From NCBI GenBank assembly GCA_020205615.1, contig CM035170.1:60811322-60875321 (forward strand): a stretch of 64,000 bases of DNA. The letters run 5' to 3'. Source of the stretch: Panax quinquefolius (taxonomy: Eukaryota; Streptophyta; Magnoliopsida; Apiales; Araliaceae). A model generated the notes under the pieces. It did not search any database. It saw only the letters and a program-made list of their open reading frames with translations, and had not been told where the DNA came from. The translations under genes and the position numbers were made by a program. This document shows, piece after piece, positions 46,857 through 58,992 of this stretch; positions within the stretch are counted from its first letter, which is position 1, and the number at the start of each line of letters is the position of its first letter.

Positions 46857-47982
46857 AAACATCCTGGTGTTGGATTATCAGATCACCAGTCATTCCGGTT
46901 CTTTAACCCTTTGCCATATACAACTCTTCCACACTTTTCCCCTCAGGGAAACATACTTTTCAAGCCAGCAGCCTGGCTTCTCTACATTCCTACAACTTAG
47001 GTCATCCCACTACGGATTGAACCTCTCGCATTTGCAGTTTGGCTACCCATACATGGGACCAAACTCCTCATACCTGCAGTTTATCCTCAACCTAGGATTA
47101 AACTTTCTCCTCCCCGCAATCAGACCTGCACATGGGATCACGCTTTTCACTCGCCCTGAGGGGCGAACTACGCCGACCTGATCTCCTCTTCAATAGGAAT
47201 ACGTAGGCAACCATTTCATATGGCCCGGTCGCAATAAAATAAAAACAACAAAAACATTTCTACTCCCTTCTCCTTACAAAAACAAAAACAAAAAATTCCT
47301 ACACCATTACTGGCACATACATCGTTGAACTTCTTACACCAGGTTCAAACTATGCAGACCTGATCTCCTCTTTGATAGGAGTACGTAGGCAGCCGTTCAT
47401 GGTGCGGTCTCACCCCATAACAAAACACAAACCATTGTAAGCTTGTATTGAGATCATCTTTCAATCCACTACATCTCATTGGCCTCAGACCAAAGGGATG
47501 GAATTACCTGAACTCCTCCCAAATAGGAGATTCTGCGACCATCTAAACTGCGGTCATACCTTGAAGAGCAACACCAATTCATAAGAGATGGAATTAACTA
47601 GGCTTCTCCAAAATAGAAGTACTGGCGACCATCTATGGTGCGGTCAATCTCAGAGAGGAAAGACAAATTCCTCTCTACATTTCTATACAAAAACCAGTCC
47701 CAAGACACCAAAGATGGTAGGGATACATACAGATCAATGATCCATTCTAAATTATCCAGAGACAACTTAATGTCCGTCCATCCAGGAGGAATTCAGAATA
47801 CATCAGGATCACAAGCCCTGAAGCAGCAGGCAAAATGTCAAGCAAATAGCAAAACTTATCTAAAAGGGAAGTGATCAAAAATATATTTCCCTGCTATATA
47901 TATAATGTTGTTTAATATATACAATGTAAACTGTATATGACAAAATGGCTAAGCTAGTCTGTGCAGGAAAATACAAGCTCAT
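46857..47982 (+). repeat. D 3' region with degenerate repeated motif
   Basis: A word of the form ACCTGATCTCCTCTT..ATAGGAGTACGTAGGCAGCC followed by TGGTGCGGTC occurs near 47178 and 47358. Shorter versions lie near 47505 and 47605. Similar blocks follow pol in related elements. Otherwise non-coding. Confidence 0.6.
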
Positions 47983-49458
47983 CTACAAGTCAGGATATAT
48001 GCGAGCTAACAAGCCCAACATAGCATCCCTCTCAGAAGAAGGAGGTGAAGCTGTGGTCTCCTGTACGAGAATATCCACATGACCCAACAGATCTGCAGCC
48101 ATCTGCATGGTGACCATATGCTCATCGATGTAAGTGCTCACCTCTGCGATCATGCCAGTGGTAAGGGACCTCACTACAGTACTATCTGTAACGGCTACAT
48201 CCCGGGCAGATATGGCACTATCTCGCTCAACTATCACTACATCTCTGGCTGATCTGGCCGCATCCCGCTCAACAACAGCGATATCTCTGCAAGCTAATGC
48301 CTCGTCTCTCTCTAACAGAGCTGCGTCTCTCCCATCAAGGGCAGTTAACATCAAGGATCGAGCCTGATCTCTCTCGAAGGTCATCAGATGAAGACTCTGC
48401 TCAAAGTATCGTGCCGAAAAGCTAATCACAACAAGATCTTGTATCGGGAGAATCAAGAAGAGATGCTGGCAATCCAGCACCTAGCCCCTCCTCGATGAGG
48501 GAATTGATGTCCTCCATGGGCTCTACATCATCTGACTCACTATCCGGTATTGTGGATACTACCGCGTCCTATAAAATCTCTGTCTCCATCCATGCGAAAT
48601 ACTCTGCAGAACAACCTGGATGACTAACAGAAAAATCAGCTATCTCATGTTGATCCCAACATGCATACACACGGGATCGGTCCTCTGACGAAAGATAGCG
48701 AGAAGTCGAACGCCCTATCGCCTCGAAAGGATGAAAGTCTTGAAACCGGTCAAATCATGCGATATCACGCCCAACAATGGGTGATAAGTAGTCACGCCCC
48801 TCAAACCAGCTAGAGGGAGATAGTCCATGCCCGGAGCATGAGTAATAAAGTTGTATGGTGAGCTGAGCCCCAAGCACGACAATATGACAAATGGATCTCT
48901 GATATCCGCCAAAAATGTGGACGAAGACATAGCATCTGTACACTCCGATGGCTGAAAGGAGTATGACATGGCTATATCGTGGGTGAACCAGTACCAATGC
49001 CGTCTAAGAGTGCCAATCGGTCTCAAATGTGACATAAACCACACATATAACATGACCGAAGCCGCCTGCGAACACTCCTCGCTTGATAAGTGCAAAGAAG
49101 AGTGGTGGTCAATCGCAGTGGTCTCTGCTATGATCATAGGTATAATGGTACGACCCTCCCTGAGAGCTCTCACCGCCATGATGACTCCGATGTCTATCTC
49201 ATCCATGTACCATGACATATAGACATACGACAGTACGCACAACAGCAGTACATCAACCCTGGCTAGACGTCAATGATCCTCAGGTGTGGTGAAATCCGCA
49301 GAATGTCGTGAATAACTATCCTCAGAACCAAATCTATCAAACAGAAAATGCTGGGATATAATGTGGCTCGATGTAAGCTCATCTTGCATCACTCTGCGCC
49401 TCAATCCAGTGAGGGTCATGAACCGCGACTCATGTCCCCCAAAGCCATATGCACGCAA
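47983..49458 (-). pseudogene. antisense ORF of element D, plant-mobile-domain-like
   Basis: On the minus strand, opposite to gag-pol, an almost continuous coding stretch of about 490 codons lies between pol and the 3' LTR. It begins about MRAYGFGGHESRFMTLTGLR, continues SHIISQHFLFDRFGSEDSYS, then MDEIDIGVIMAVRALREGRT, IIPMIIAETTAIDH and ASVMLYVWFMSHLRPIG. A middle part (WDQHEIADFSVSHPGCSAEY) follows, and then a C-terminal coiled coil of repeated ERDAA/ARDVAVVERD units (about 48160-48390). Lesions: in-frame stop at 49270-49272, a stop plus frameshift at 48715-48717, a TAG at 48569-48571 and a frameshift back near 48450. Antisense ORFs at this place are known in Tat-lineage elements. The fold resembles the plant mobile domain / DUF7745-type proteins, but that is inference. 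Confidence 0.7.
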
Positions 49459-50310
49459 GGTCTGTCCAGCGACATCATCGTCAACCGTGCATACTCCTCC
49501 GGGTCATTATCCTAAAGATCAACGTGAATCCCCGACGGGGGTTATAACGTGAAGACCCGACAGGGGATTACAATGCACATTTAGCCGTTGACAAATATAT
49601 CAATGAAGGTCAAGCAACCTTGACGTTATCTCAGCCTATGGTGATTAAACCTATCGAAGCTCGAGAGCTATTCGAGGATTTCATGCTCGATTACTCATAT
49701 TCCCCAGCGGATCCTTGGCGGGGGTTACAACGCTTTCTGCCGTTGATTCACACATCAACGAAGGTCAAGCAACCTTGACAAATTTTCCCCACGTGGTTCT
49801 TTCCCACCCATTGATTCACATGTCGGTGAAGTACACGTCAACGAAGGTCATGCATCCCTGACGACATTTGTTGTTGGCAGTAAATCCAACAGAATCTTGA
49901 CATGTCCTGGTGATACCCACCAGGAAAGGTCAACGTCATCAAGGAGGATCGATGATGGAATATGTTATACACATCCTCAAACAGACCAACCTTTATCCCC
50001 ACAGATCTCTTACACATAAGAGGTACATCTTCAGGATCAAGTCGTTATCAAGGATCCAGGAATTTGGTGGTAACCCCAACATCAACATCCTAACAGATTC
50101 GGATTACACATCCAATCTATTCATCATTGCCAATCCCCAGTTGAAGCAACGGAGAGCCGACAGTCATCCCCAACATGTTGAGCAACAACAACGTACACAT
50201 GCATAATACATTTGCTTCATGTTGATACATATAGTATCATGTTTGTCTTGTTGCATTTCAAGTGTCTAGGATTCTTTATCCCACCCATGCATTGCATTAC
50301 ATGAGTATGA
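49459..50310 (+). other. D 3' untranslated region with spaced repeats
   Basis: It contains imperfect copies of CAACGAAGGTCAAGCAACCTTGAC (49608-49621, 49755-49780, 49838-49862) alongside GGGGGTTACAACG-type words (near 49535, 49725). Each copy contains a small inverted repeat (AAGGTCAAG/CTTGAC). Confidence 0.55.
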
Positions 50311-50320
50311 TAAAGAGGGG
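50311..50320 (+). other. polypurine tract of element D
   Basis: AAAGAGGGG followed by CATC immediately before the 3' LTR. Confidence 0.85.
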
Positions 50321-51242
50321 CATCTATAGACACTCAAAATTTTCTGTATACCTGTCACTAACATTGCAGGAGGACAAATTCGTCTTTTAAGAGGGAACCC
50401 TGGAAGACAATCCATATCCATTCCGGATACTACCGGAAGTTTATCATCAACCCCAGAACACACATTGGGAGTAACAACTCCAACCTCGGAGATAACCCCG
50501 AGGCGTGCGGACAAAATATCGAAACACACACCTGAGGAGACCAATTAATCTCAGAGATAACCCCGAGGTATCCAGTCTCAGTCCCAATCATGGGAATAGC
50601 TACCAACCTTGGTAGTCATCCCAAGGAATGCGCTTCAAGCGACACTCGAAAATGCTTGTTTCAAATGCAACCACTTCAATCTTGGTGCTCATAACGAGAT
50701 ACTTCAGAGACCACCGGCCGGAGATAACACCGGAGGACAGCACACCTCGTAGTTGATATCGAGGACTTGCAAACACTTGCAGCAGCCCAATCTCAAATGA
50801 AGCCCTCGAGCAACGCTCATGATATTAGCCCAAACCGATAATAACACCGAGAGGGCAACCTTGTCATCTTGCCAATGTGATGCCACATCACGTCATCTCA
50901 ACATTTTATACACACATCTCTACACAACGATGTCCCACAGAATCAAGGAAAACCAATCCCGAGTGACTATTATGCGGGGTAACAGATGTAATTTGAAGCT
51001 TGAAGACCGGATGGCATCGTCCCATCTTCAATGACTTTGTACAAACTCTAATCCCATGCCATTGTACAACTCTCGACAACGGCGGTCCGAAATAGGTCCT
51101 ATATACCTCAGTCGGATGCCCGGATTGCAATTCTGAAAGTTCGAACGGATATTATAATGCCCGAGTGCACGTACTACGAGACGACACGACCTGAGAAACC
51201 CGGGGCAACCCGGGCAGCCTCAGGTACACCTGCGGCTCCCCC

Positions 51243-51256
51243 CTCTATAAATAAAG
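51243..51256 (+). promoter_or_regulatory. TATA box of D LTR
   Basis: CTCTATAAATAAAG lies in a GC-richer context after CGGCTCCCCC and before a transcript-like GGGCTTGGG. It is the only good TATA in the LTR and falls within the segment deleted from the 5' copy. Confidence 0.65.
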
Positions 51257-51749
51257 GGCTTGGGATGGCCATTTTGAGAAGAGAAAGAGCGAGGAAGCCC
51301 TGTCAAATTTGCTTCGTACTTGCAATATACTGAGTGTTTTCCCATTTTAAACACCTGTGAGCTCATATATAGCTACTTTTGTACCTACAAAAGCCAGTGT
51401 TTACCCACTTTAAAGATATAGAATTCTTCTTTGGCAGCCCACTGTAAGCCTTCTCACACACTTTAAAGTCTTTCTCTTCATCTTTGCACACACCCTTCTT
51501 CATGTTGAGAGTCGTGTTGCGTGAGTTTGCCCGGACTTCGGTCTGTGATTTTATTTCAGTTTGTATATACATATATATATATATATATTTATATATATTA
51601 ACTGTGTGTTGAACTCTGTTCGATGAGCCAGGATTTTACATCCGTGCGCGCTACTCGCTTATATATATATGAGCTGTTGTTTAACTCGCTGATGAGCCTG
51701 GATTTTACATCCAGTGCGTTTATTGCTTATAGATATATATATTGTCCCA

Positions 51750-52015
51750 CCTAGAGTTTACTTCATGGTGGTTGATCGCTTTTACAGCTTTCTTTACGTT
51801 TCGTCCTGCCTGGAGTTCACTTCGTGGTAGTTGATTGCTTTGTACAGCTTTATTTACATTTCGTCCTGCCTAGAGTTCACTTCGTGGCAGTTGATTGCTT
51901 TGTACAGCTTTATTTACATTTTGTCCCACCTGGAGTTTCCTTCGTGGTGGTTGATAGCTTTTACAGCTTTATTTATATTTTTGATCCCCCATGGAGGTGC
52001 TTCGTGGTTGGTGAT
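51750..52015 (+). repeat. 60-bp tandem repeat in D 3' LTR
   Basis: Counterpart of the array at 37742-38005, with the same period and number of units, so it predates the insertion. Confidence 0.85.
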
Positions 52016-52853
52016 CATGTCTGTATATATATTTACAACTTTTATATATATATACCGCTTCGCTTTCATACAAATTAAGCGGTATCATAAAAAGCTTTAG
52101 AATCATGTGATCACAGATTCAACCTATTGGATCTAGATTCGGTTCTCGTGATGGACATTTTCAGCTATAAGCAGCTTGTAAATTATTATGCGGTGTCTGA
52201 ATTTCCTCAGATGGTTTTCATACCCACGAGGAAATCGGCATTATTTTGTACATTATTTTCTTATAGATGCTTCACATCTCGAAAAAATAAAATCAATCTA
52301 GCGGAATATTGAATAAAATGGAAGTATTAAAAGTTCTCAATTACTATTGAGCATCAGGGTTTGAAAAACCTTTTTTTTATAAAACATCACTGCCATATCT
52401 TGCTAAAAACTAAATTTTTACCTAAATTCAAACCCTGTGTATATAGGTGCGAACGAGGCCTCGCACTACTTCCAAATAATAGCACATTGACCCACACACA
52501 CACACACATTCAGATAATAGTTTCTTGAAAAGAGGCGGTCACCGTGGTAACACGGATGTCAAGGGGTGCCTAACACCTTCCCTCCGCATAATCAAGTCCC
52601 CGGACCCTAATGAATCTCGGTTTCACCGACCCGTTTAGTAGTGTCACATCATTGGGTCAATGTCCAAACCTTTTCTCGGTTGTGTTGGTACAACCATTTA
52701 AAAACCAACTGGCGACTCTTAACAGTCCATCGTCGACATTATACATGTCGGACTTTTTTTACTTATTTTTTCAAACAAATCTTACCTAAAATGGGAACGC
52801 CAAAGAACAAGTAATGGAAAGGGACATCTAAAAATCCCGACGTCGACAAACAT

Positions 52854-54769
52854 CATCACCAAAAGGAAATTTGGGCCGGTCAAACTAGGGGTCAAAAACT
52901 GTCCTTGAACATTTCTAGAAAACCCAGCAATGTTCTTGAGCAGTTTGGTCAACGGTGGTTTGACCACTTAAATCTTGGGTTCTGTTATGGATCTGTGTAA
53001 TCTAGAAGCATGAATATGTAGTATCTATACCATTCTACAAGGTTAAAACAATAACATGACCTAACAATCAAAGAGAAGCAAGATCAAGGGCTTGCAATAA
53101 CTTGTCAGACGTTCTGCAAATTCTGGGTTTGCCTAAAAACCAAATTTTGTGACCGGTCAACGCTGTTTGACCAACAATAACTTTCGATCCACACATGATC
53201 TGGACTTGATTCAAGTTCCAGATCCGAGACCTTATAACATACAACAAGTAGAAACTCTTAAAACACAAAAATAATTAACAGAGACAGATCTAGGAGCTAG
53301 ACCTGACATTTGACTGTCAGACACATTTCTCCAATTTTTCCAGATTTGAGAAATCTTTAAATTCGAGTATCTAAATGATATGGATCTAGGTTTTGGCAAC
53401 CCAGATCATCAAATGACACCCTCTAACATAACTTTAACTATCTAACAACAACATCTAACACAAAATACATAGATCTACAAGTTTAGGGTTTTATACCTTT
53501 TGAATGCCAAATCTTGAATCTGATACTTAATGATCTGATATTGGTAATCTAGAATATGATCATAGCCTATCTTATCACTCTCCTTCACTTCCAATCTCGA
53601 ATTTTTAGAGAGAGGAGGTTGACTAATATGGTAAGTAAAGTGAACTTTTCTCTCTCTTTTAATCTAATTATTTTGATACAATGTATCTATATGATGTAAA
53701 GGGGCTGAGATATAAGTCATAAGCTAGGGCTAGGGTTTGGTGAACAACTCACCATAGGTCTAGATTTGAAAGAAATCTTCAATTATGAAATAAGGGTAGA
53801 ATGGTCATTTTACACCCAATTTTAATTCTAGAATGGTTATTTGATGCAAACCCTTAGGGTATATGGTTTAAACCATTAGGGTTTAGGGTTTGAACCCTTA
53901 GGTTTTTAAAAAATAATTTCTAGAATTTCTAAATTAGGTTTTCAAAATCGAAAATTAATATTTCTAAATTATAATTAGTATTTTCTAATTATATGAAAAG
54001 TTACTAATCATAATTTTAGTTTGCTAATTAGGATTAATATTTCCTAATTAATATTGCTAATTTAGCAGTTAAATCCACAGTTGTACATTAGGGTTTTTGA
54101 CAGAATAATTAGGGTTCAAAAATTTAAAATTAGGGTTTGCTAATTAATTAAGCTTTACCCTAATTAATATTATAATTAATTGCACTTGAGCATTATAATT
54201 CTCCTTTAAGTTCCCAGATTAGGGTTTCAAATATCCGAAATCTGAAATTAGGGTTTCCAAATCTTGTATTAGGGGTTTCTAATAATCAATTAGGGTTTCG
54301 AGTAATCCATTAGAGTTTCCCCAAATAAATTTATAATTAACGACGTTTAAACTAATTCATAACATTTAAATTCCCGAATTAGGGTTTCATAAACCAAATT
54401 AGGGTTTCAAATTCCCAGAACTGAAATTAGGGTTTCCAGAACCGGTTTCTAGGGTTTCTTATAATTCGCTAAGGTTTTCTAACCGAACGTTGACGTTCTT
54501 AATATATACCTAGGGTTTGTTACAGATATCGTTTATCTGGTCAACCCTTGACCTTGACCCAAATACTGTACATATATACACAGAACATATTCACGTATAC
54601 CCTTAATCTTGAATAATTCACCTAAATCCTTCACAGAATTTTGAAATCCTCAAAATTCCTTCACAAAAATATCAAACGGATACACTTATTTTCTGTTTAG
54701 GTTCTAATATTGAACCTTAAATCAATTAATTAAAATTTTAAAATTTTTCTAATTTATTGGGTTGTCACA
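52854..54769 (-). mobile_element. solo LTR C, right part
   Basis: It resumes after the second AACAT copy and ends GGGTTGTCACA, followed by GCCTA (54770-54774), the same five bases as before the left end at 34436. TG...CA termini and a perfect 5-bp duplication with no interior show a solo LTR left by LTR-LTR recombination. The last 900 bases are full of TTAGGGTTT words. Confidence 0.85.
53850..54520 (-). repeat. telo-box (AAACCCTAA) cluster in LTR C
   Basis: About ten exact TTAGGGTTT words and several one-mismatch versions are spread over 670 bases, including an overlapping pair (ATTAGGGTTTAGGGTTTG, about 53875-53892). Related words occur in LTR B at 58100-58520. Confidence 0.85.
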
Positions 54770-54774
54770 GCCTA

Positions 54775-55059
54775 GGTTATTCAAACCATAACCCTTAGGG
54801 TTTCGTCGGGTGAATAGTATATATTTCGTCGTTTTCCCCAAAAATGTTTTTGTTCCCGGAAAAATTTTATTTTTGTCTTGAAAATTTTTACTCGATCAAT
54901 ATAGATCGTAGCCAGAATCCTCTCGACTTATAATCATCCTAGGTTTTAGAACGATAAATAATTACATAGCATATAATATTATTAATAAAAATTTCTTTTA
55001 TTAATAACTAATTCTTTAAACTTAAATTTTGGATAATCCGGATTCTCTGGGTTGTTACA
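54775..55059 (-). mobile_element. 5' LTR of element K, piece 3 (outer end)
   Basis: It continues GCCTAGGTTATTCAAACC exactly as in the K 3' LTR (17278 onward) and ends GGGTTGTTACA, the outer edge of the LTR. Pieces 1-3 sum to about 3.66 kb. Confidence 0.8.
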
Positions 55060-55109
55060 GTATACATACTGGTGATCAATAGGTATATATATATATATAT
55101 ATATATATG
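55060..55109. repeat. junction with (TA)n run
   Basis: A short unique stretch and a TA microsatellite (about 55083-55108) between the outer edge of K and LTR B. Confidence 0.6.
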
Positions 55110-56938
55110 TGATTAAATACAATGATTATCTAAGTGGGGACACTTGAATAACCATATTTAGAAATTAACGAACAGAATATATATATCTGAATTAAAGTAT
55201 AGTAATATGTTGATAATCAATGACCGGATATAACATATATAACAATAAGGTTAATAATCTGGTACAATAATAATATAATTCTGAAATATTCTTACTTCTG
55301 TCCATTTCATAAAGGAAACACAAAGGTAGGATACTTGCCTGATACGCTGCTTACAGTTCGCAACTTAGTTTTATCTTTTATATAGCAACCTATCAGTAAT
55401 AAGATCATTTTGCTGATTAGAATAAGATATCGTAACACATAACACTATTTTTTTGCAGTCAGCACATAACCTAATCACATTGGCACATAGGTTTAACAGT
55501 CACTGGATCACAAATAAACATAAATACAGTCAAAATATCTAAGTCTAGATCAATTTCTGAAACATGGCAGTCTACTGACGGCTTTATCGGGTAATTATCG
55601 AGTCTAAGACTCTATTCTGTAACTCAATATATGTAATCATCAGTCATATTATTTTTAAATGACTTATAATAATTTTAAAACATTTATTATAATTTATCAT
55701 GAATTTTCAAACACCGGAATCATTATTAAATGATTTAAATATTAAATAATTCAATTATCATTAATATTTTATTAATATTAAACTATTAATGAAACCATTG
55801 CACAAATATTAAAGTTATTTATAATAACTTAGAATATTTTTAAAGTATTAATATTACCCTTAAATGATTTTTAAAACAATTAAAATCATTTTTAAATAAT
55901 TACTATTAATATTTAAATATTAATGTACCATTTATCAAAATATTAAAAGTCATTAAGTATAACTTAAAATATTTTTAATTCATTTATATCCTTTTTAAAT
56001 TAATAAAACTATTTTTAAACTATTTATTTAATATAATTATTAAATAAATTTAATATCATTAATATTAAATTAATATCGTTAATATTAAGTTATTAATGAA
56101 ATTATCCTTTAAATATTAAAAGTTATTTTTATAACTTAAAATATCTTTAAACACTTTAATTTCTTTTAAAATGATTTTTATAATATTAAAATCATTTTTA
56201 AACTAGATTATTTAATATAATTATTAAATAACTTTAATATCATTAATAATAATTAATTAATGAAAGTTATATTTATAACCTAAAATATTTTTAAATACCT
56301 TATTATTATTTAAAATGATTTTTAATATAATAAAATTATTTTTAATTTATTTATTAAATAATTTAATTATCATTAATATTAATTTATTAATGAATTTTAT
56401 CACAAAATATTAAAAATCATTAAAATAACTTAAAATATTTTCTTATATCATAATATAATTTTAAATGATTTTTCAAGTATTAAAATATTTTTAAATAATT
56501 TATTTAATATAATAATTAAATAAATTAAATACTCTAATATTTCAAAAATATTAAATATTTATGAAATATAATTAAAATAATTAAAAACCATTTTTCAGAC
56601 CTTAAAATAATTTTTAATGATTTATTTTTTATTTTTAATAATTAAAATCTAATTTTTAATGAAATATAATTTTTATATTGAAACTGTCGCTAAAGACCAC
56701 CTATAGTGACAGAACCGTCGCAATAGGTGTTCTTCATGTTCTTCATGCAAACTCAGATCTTCGTACACAGTTTCGAGGGTGCTAGGTTTGACCATACTTA
56801 ATTCGTAAACTATAAACTTTCTGGGCATGATTTTGTTCATAACTTGTAGTACTAGTACAATACTACAATCTCCAACAATAAACATGATCAAACAACAACA
56901 AAAGTAGGAGATATAAGCCTCCAAAGTATCTGGCAGAG

Positions 56939-56977
56939 CTGTTCTTCATTTCTAGGTTACCCAGAAATGAAGAACAG
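56939..56977. other. perfect hairpin 1 in LTR B
   Basis: A 15-bp stem (CTGTTCTTCATTTCT / AGAAATGAAGAACAG) with loop AGGTTACCC. It is the same stem as in LTR C. Confidence 0.85.
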
Positions 56978-57154
56978 TTCGATTGCCTTACTTTGGGCTT
57001 CAATAACTTGTGATTCTGGTAAAGGTTTAGTGATCTAAAGATTGCAGTGTGTAACCAACATTTACATGAAGAGATCCATTACCTAACATCACTATAAAAA
57101 TAACAGAATCGCTAGATATCATACGAGTCAAAGGATGTCAGACGACACGTTCAT

Positions 57155-57181
57155 CTATTTTCTGGGTTACCCAGAAAATAG
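57155..57181. other. perfect hairpin 2 in LTR B
   Basis: CTATTTTCTGGG-TTA-CCCAGAAAATAG is a 12-bp perfect stem, flanked by CACGTT and AACGTG that could extend it with bulges. The LTR A counterpart near 5330-5370 keeps the GGTTACCC core but not the stem. Confidence 0.8.
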
Positions 57182-58910
57182 AAAACGTGCTCGTGGTACC
57201 TACTTTGACCAGCCGCTGTGCTCATTATATTTGATGTTTAGGTGATATTAAAGCATGAGATTGTAGATCATATTACCCACTACAACATAGATGCAACACA
57301 AACAATAAATCGACATACAACTTGAAGATCAGAGTTCTAGAACATCTTATCAGACGTTTCTGGGCACGATCTGGGTTTTCCAGAAATCCGATAGTCATGG
57401 TTGGTCAATGAGGTTTGACCACCCGTAACTTTCATTCTGTGCACGATCTGGGCTAGCTTAAAGTTCCAGAATACAGACCACCTGACATACTATAATTACC
57501 AATGCTCAAAACACAACAACCATAAACAGAATGATATCTACACGGTCTGACATTCATTGTTAGACAAAAAAAATATTTTTTTCCAGATTTTGAAAAACAC
57601 TAGATCTGAGCCAATAGATGTTATGGATCTAACATCTATCAACCCAGATCACTTAATTAGACTCCATTCAACATATATAACACAACAAACTTAACATTTA
57701 ATAATAGATCAAAGGTTATATTTCGTGGCTAGGGTTTATACCTTCTTTGATCAATCTTTGATTCTGTGCTTATGATTTGCTAAGGGTGATCGTGGGGCTT
57801 TGTTTGTGACTGATATGTCTTGAAATTTTTGGAGGTGTGGGCTTGAGAGAGTTAGGTTGAGTGTTGTGCACAAAATGAACAAAAATATGACATTTTCTCT
57901 CTCTTGATCTATATATACAATGACTTGTAATGAAGTGGCTGAGATCTTGCTGATGATTTGTGTTGTTGTGTGTCACATGGCTGATCTAGAGTTGCTCAAC
58001 CCCTGCAATCATAGCAAGATTTACAAGAAATCTAATAAAAAATGTGACAAAAGGTATTTTTGTCATTAGGCTTGTGATTTTAATGGCCAATTTGTCATTT
58101 GTCTTACCCTTAGGGTTTAACCCTAAGGTTTTATACAATAATTTCTAGCATTTTGCAATTAAGGCTAAAATAAAAATTTCTAGAATTTTGTAATTAAACT
58201 AAAAATGGAAATTCTAGTTTCTAAAAATGAAATTAGAGTTTTGTAATCTTGTATAGGTTTCCTAATTACTAAATTAGGGTTTCTAAAAATTATTATTTCT
58301 AAATGTTAATTAGGGTTTAACTATATAATAATCTTAAACTCACAATTGATTTTCAAATGAGGGTTTTCCCACATTAAAACTAGGGTTTGACATAATACAC
58401 CATAATTGACCAATCATTGTCAGTCCGCATACATACAGTACATATTTATAGCATTGAAAAATCAAAATATAATATTATTATATTATTATTCTCATTCCTT
58501 GATAAAAATCTAAAATTAGGGTTTGGATTCCATATCTGATTTATTCTTCCATAATTAACCTTAATAATTAAGGTAAAATAATTAACTTAATAATCTGTCC
58601 AAAATTCATATAATAAAATAATTATTAAAATTATTCTAAAAATCATTTCATATATTATTTAAATAATATATGATTATATTTTCATGGAAAATAATTAATA
58701 AAAATATTTCTACTATAAAATTAATTATTATAAGAATATACTTATTAATAATCAATAATTCTAAAACGAAATTACTTATATTTATCATGTAATAAATATA
58801 TTTTTATTTATCACATACGTACATACTCTTTATCTTGTACAAATCCTTATCTTTAAATTAAATAATAACAAAAAAAAAAATTATACTCAAAATTTCTGAT
58901 TTAATAACAT

Positions 58911-58992
58911 AACATCAAAGATCTAGCTTAAAATTAGGGATTGCACCTTTTCTTGCTTGATTTTGATTTCTGGCTACTGAATATGTTGTTGC
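58911..58992. other. short junction between LTR B and LTR M
   Basis: Unassigned sequence ending ATGTTGTTGC before the start of LTR M. Confidence 0.4.

Larger units (their letters stand above)
50325..52848 (+). mobile_element. 3' LTR of element D
   Basis: It begins TATAGACACTC (TG mutated to TA) and ends GACGTCGACA, followed by AACAT, the same five bases that precede the 5' LTR. At 2524 bp it retains the promoter segment that the 5' LTR has lost. Confidence 0.93.
55110..58910 (-). mobile_element. LTR B, fragment of the LTR A family
   Basis: It matches 3190-6700 nearly throughout, from TGTGATTAAATACAATGATT to TCAAAATTTCTGATTTAAT. It carries about 390 bases near 58155-58545 that A lacks. Both outer ends are missing: the left runs into the TA run next to K, and the right switches to other sequence at about 58905 without the GGTTGTTA end or a PPT. 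No true coding region; short open frames (56673-56924, 57770-57976) are not conserved as protein in A. Confidence 0.8.
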
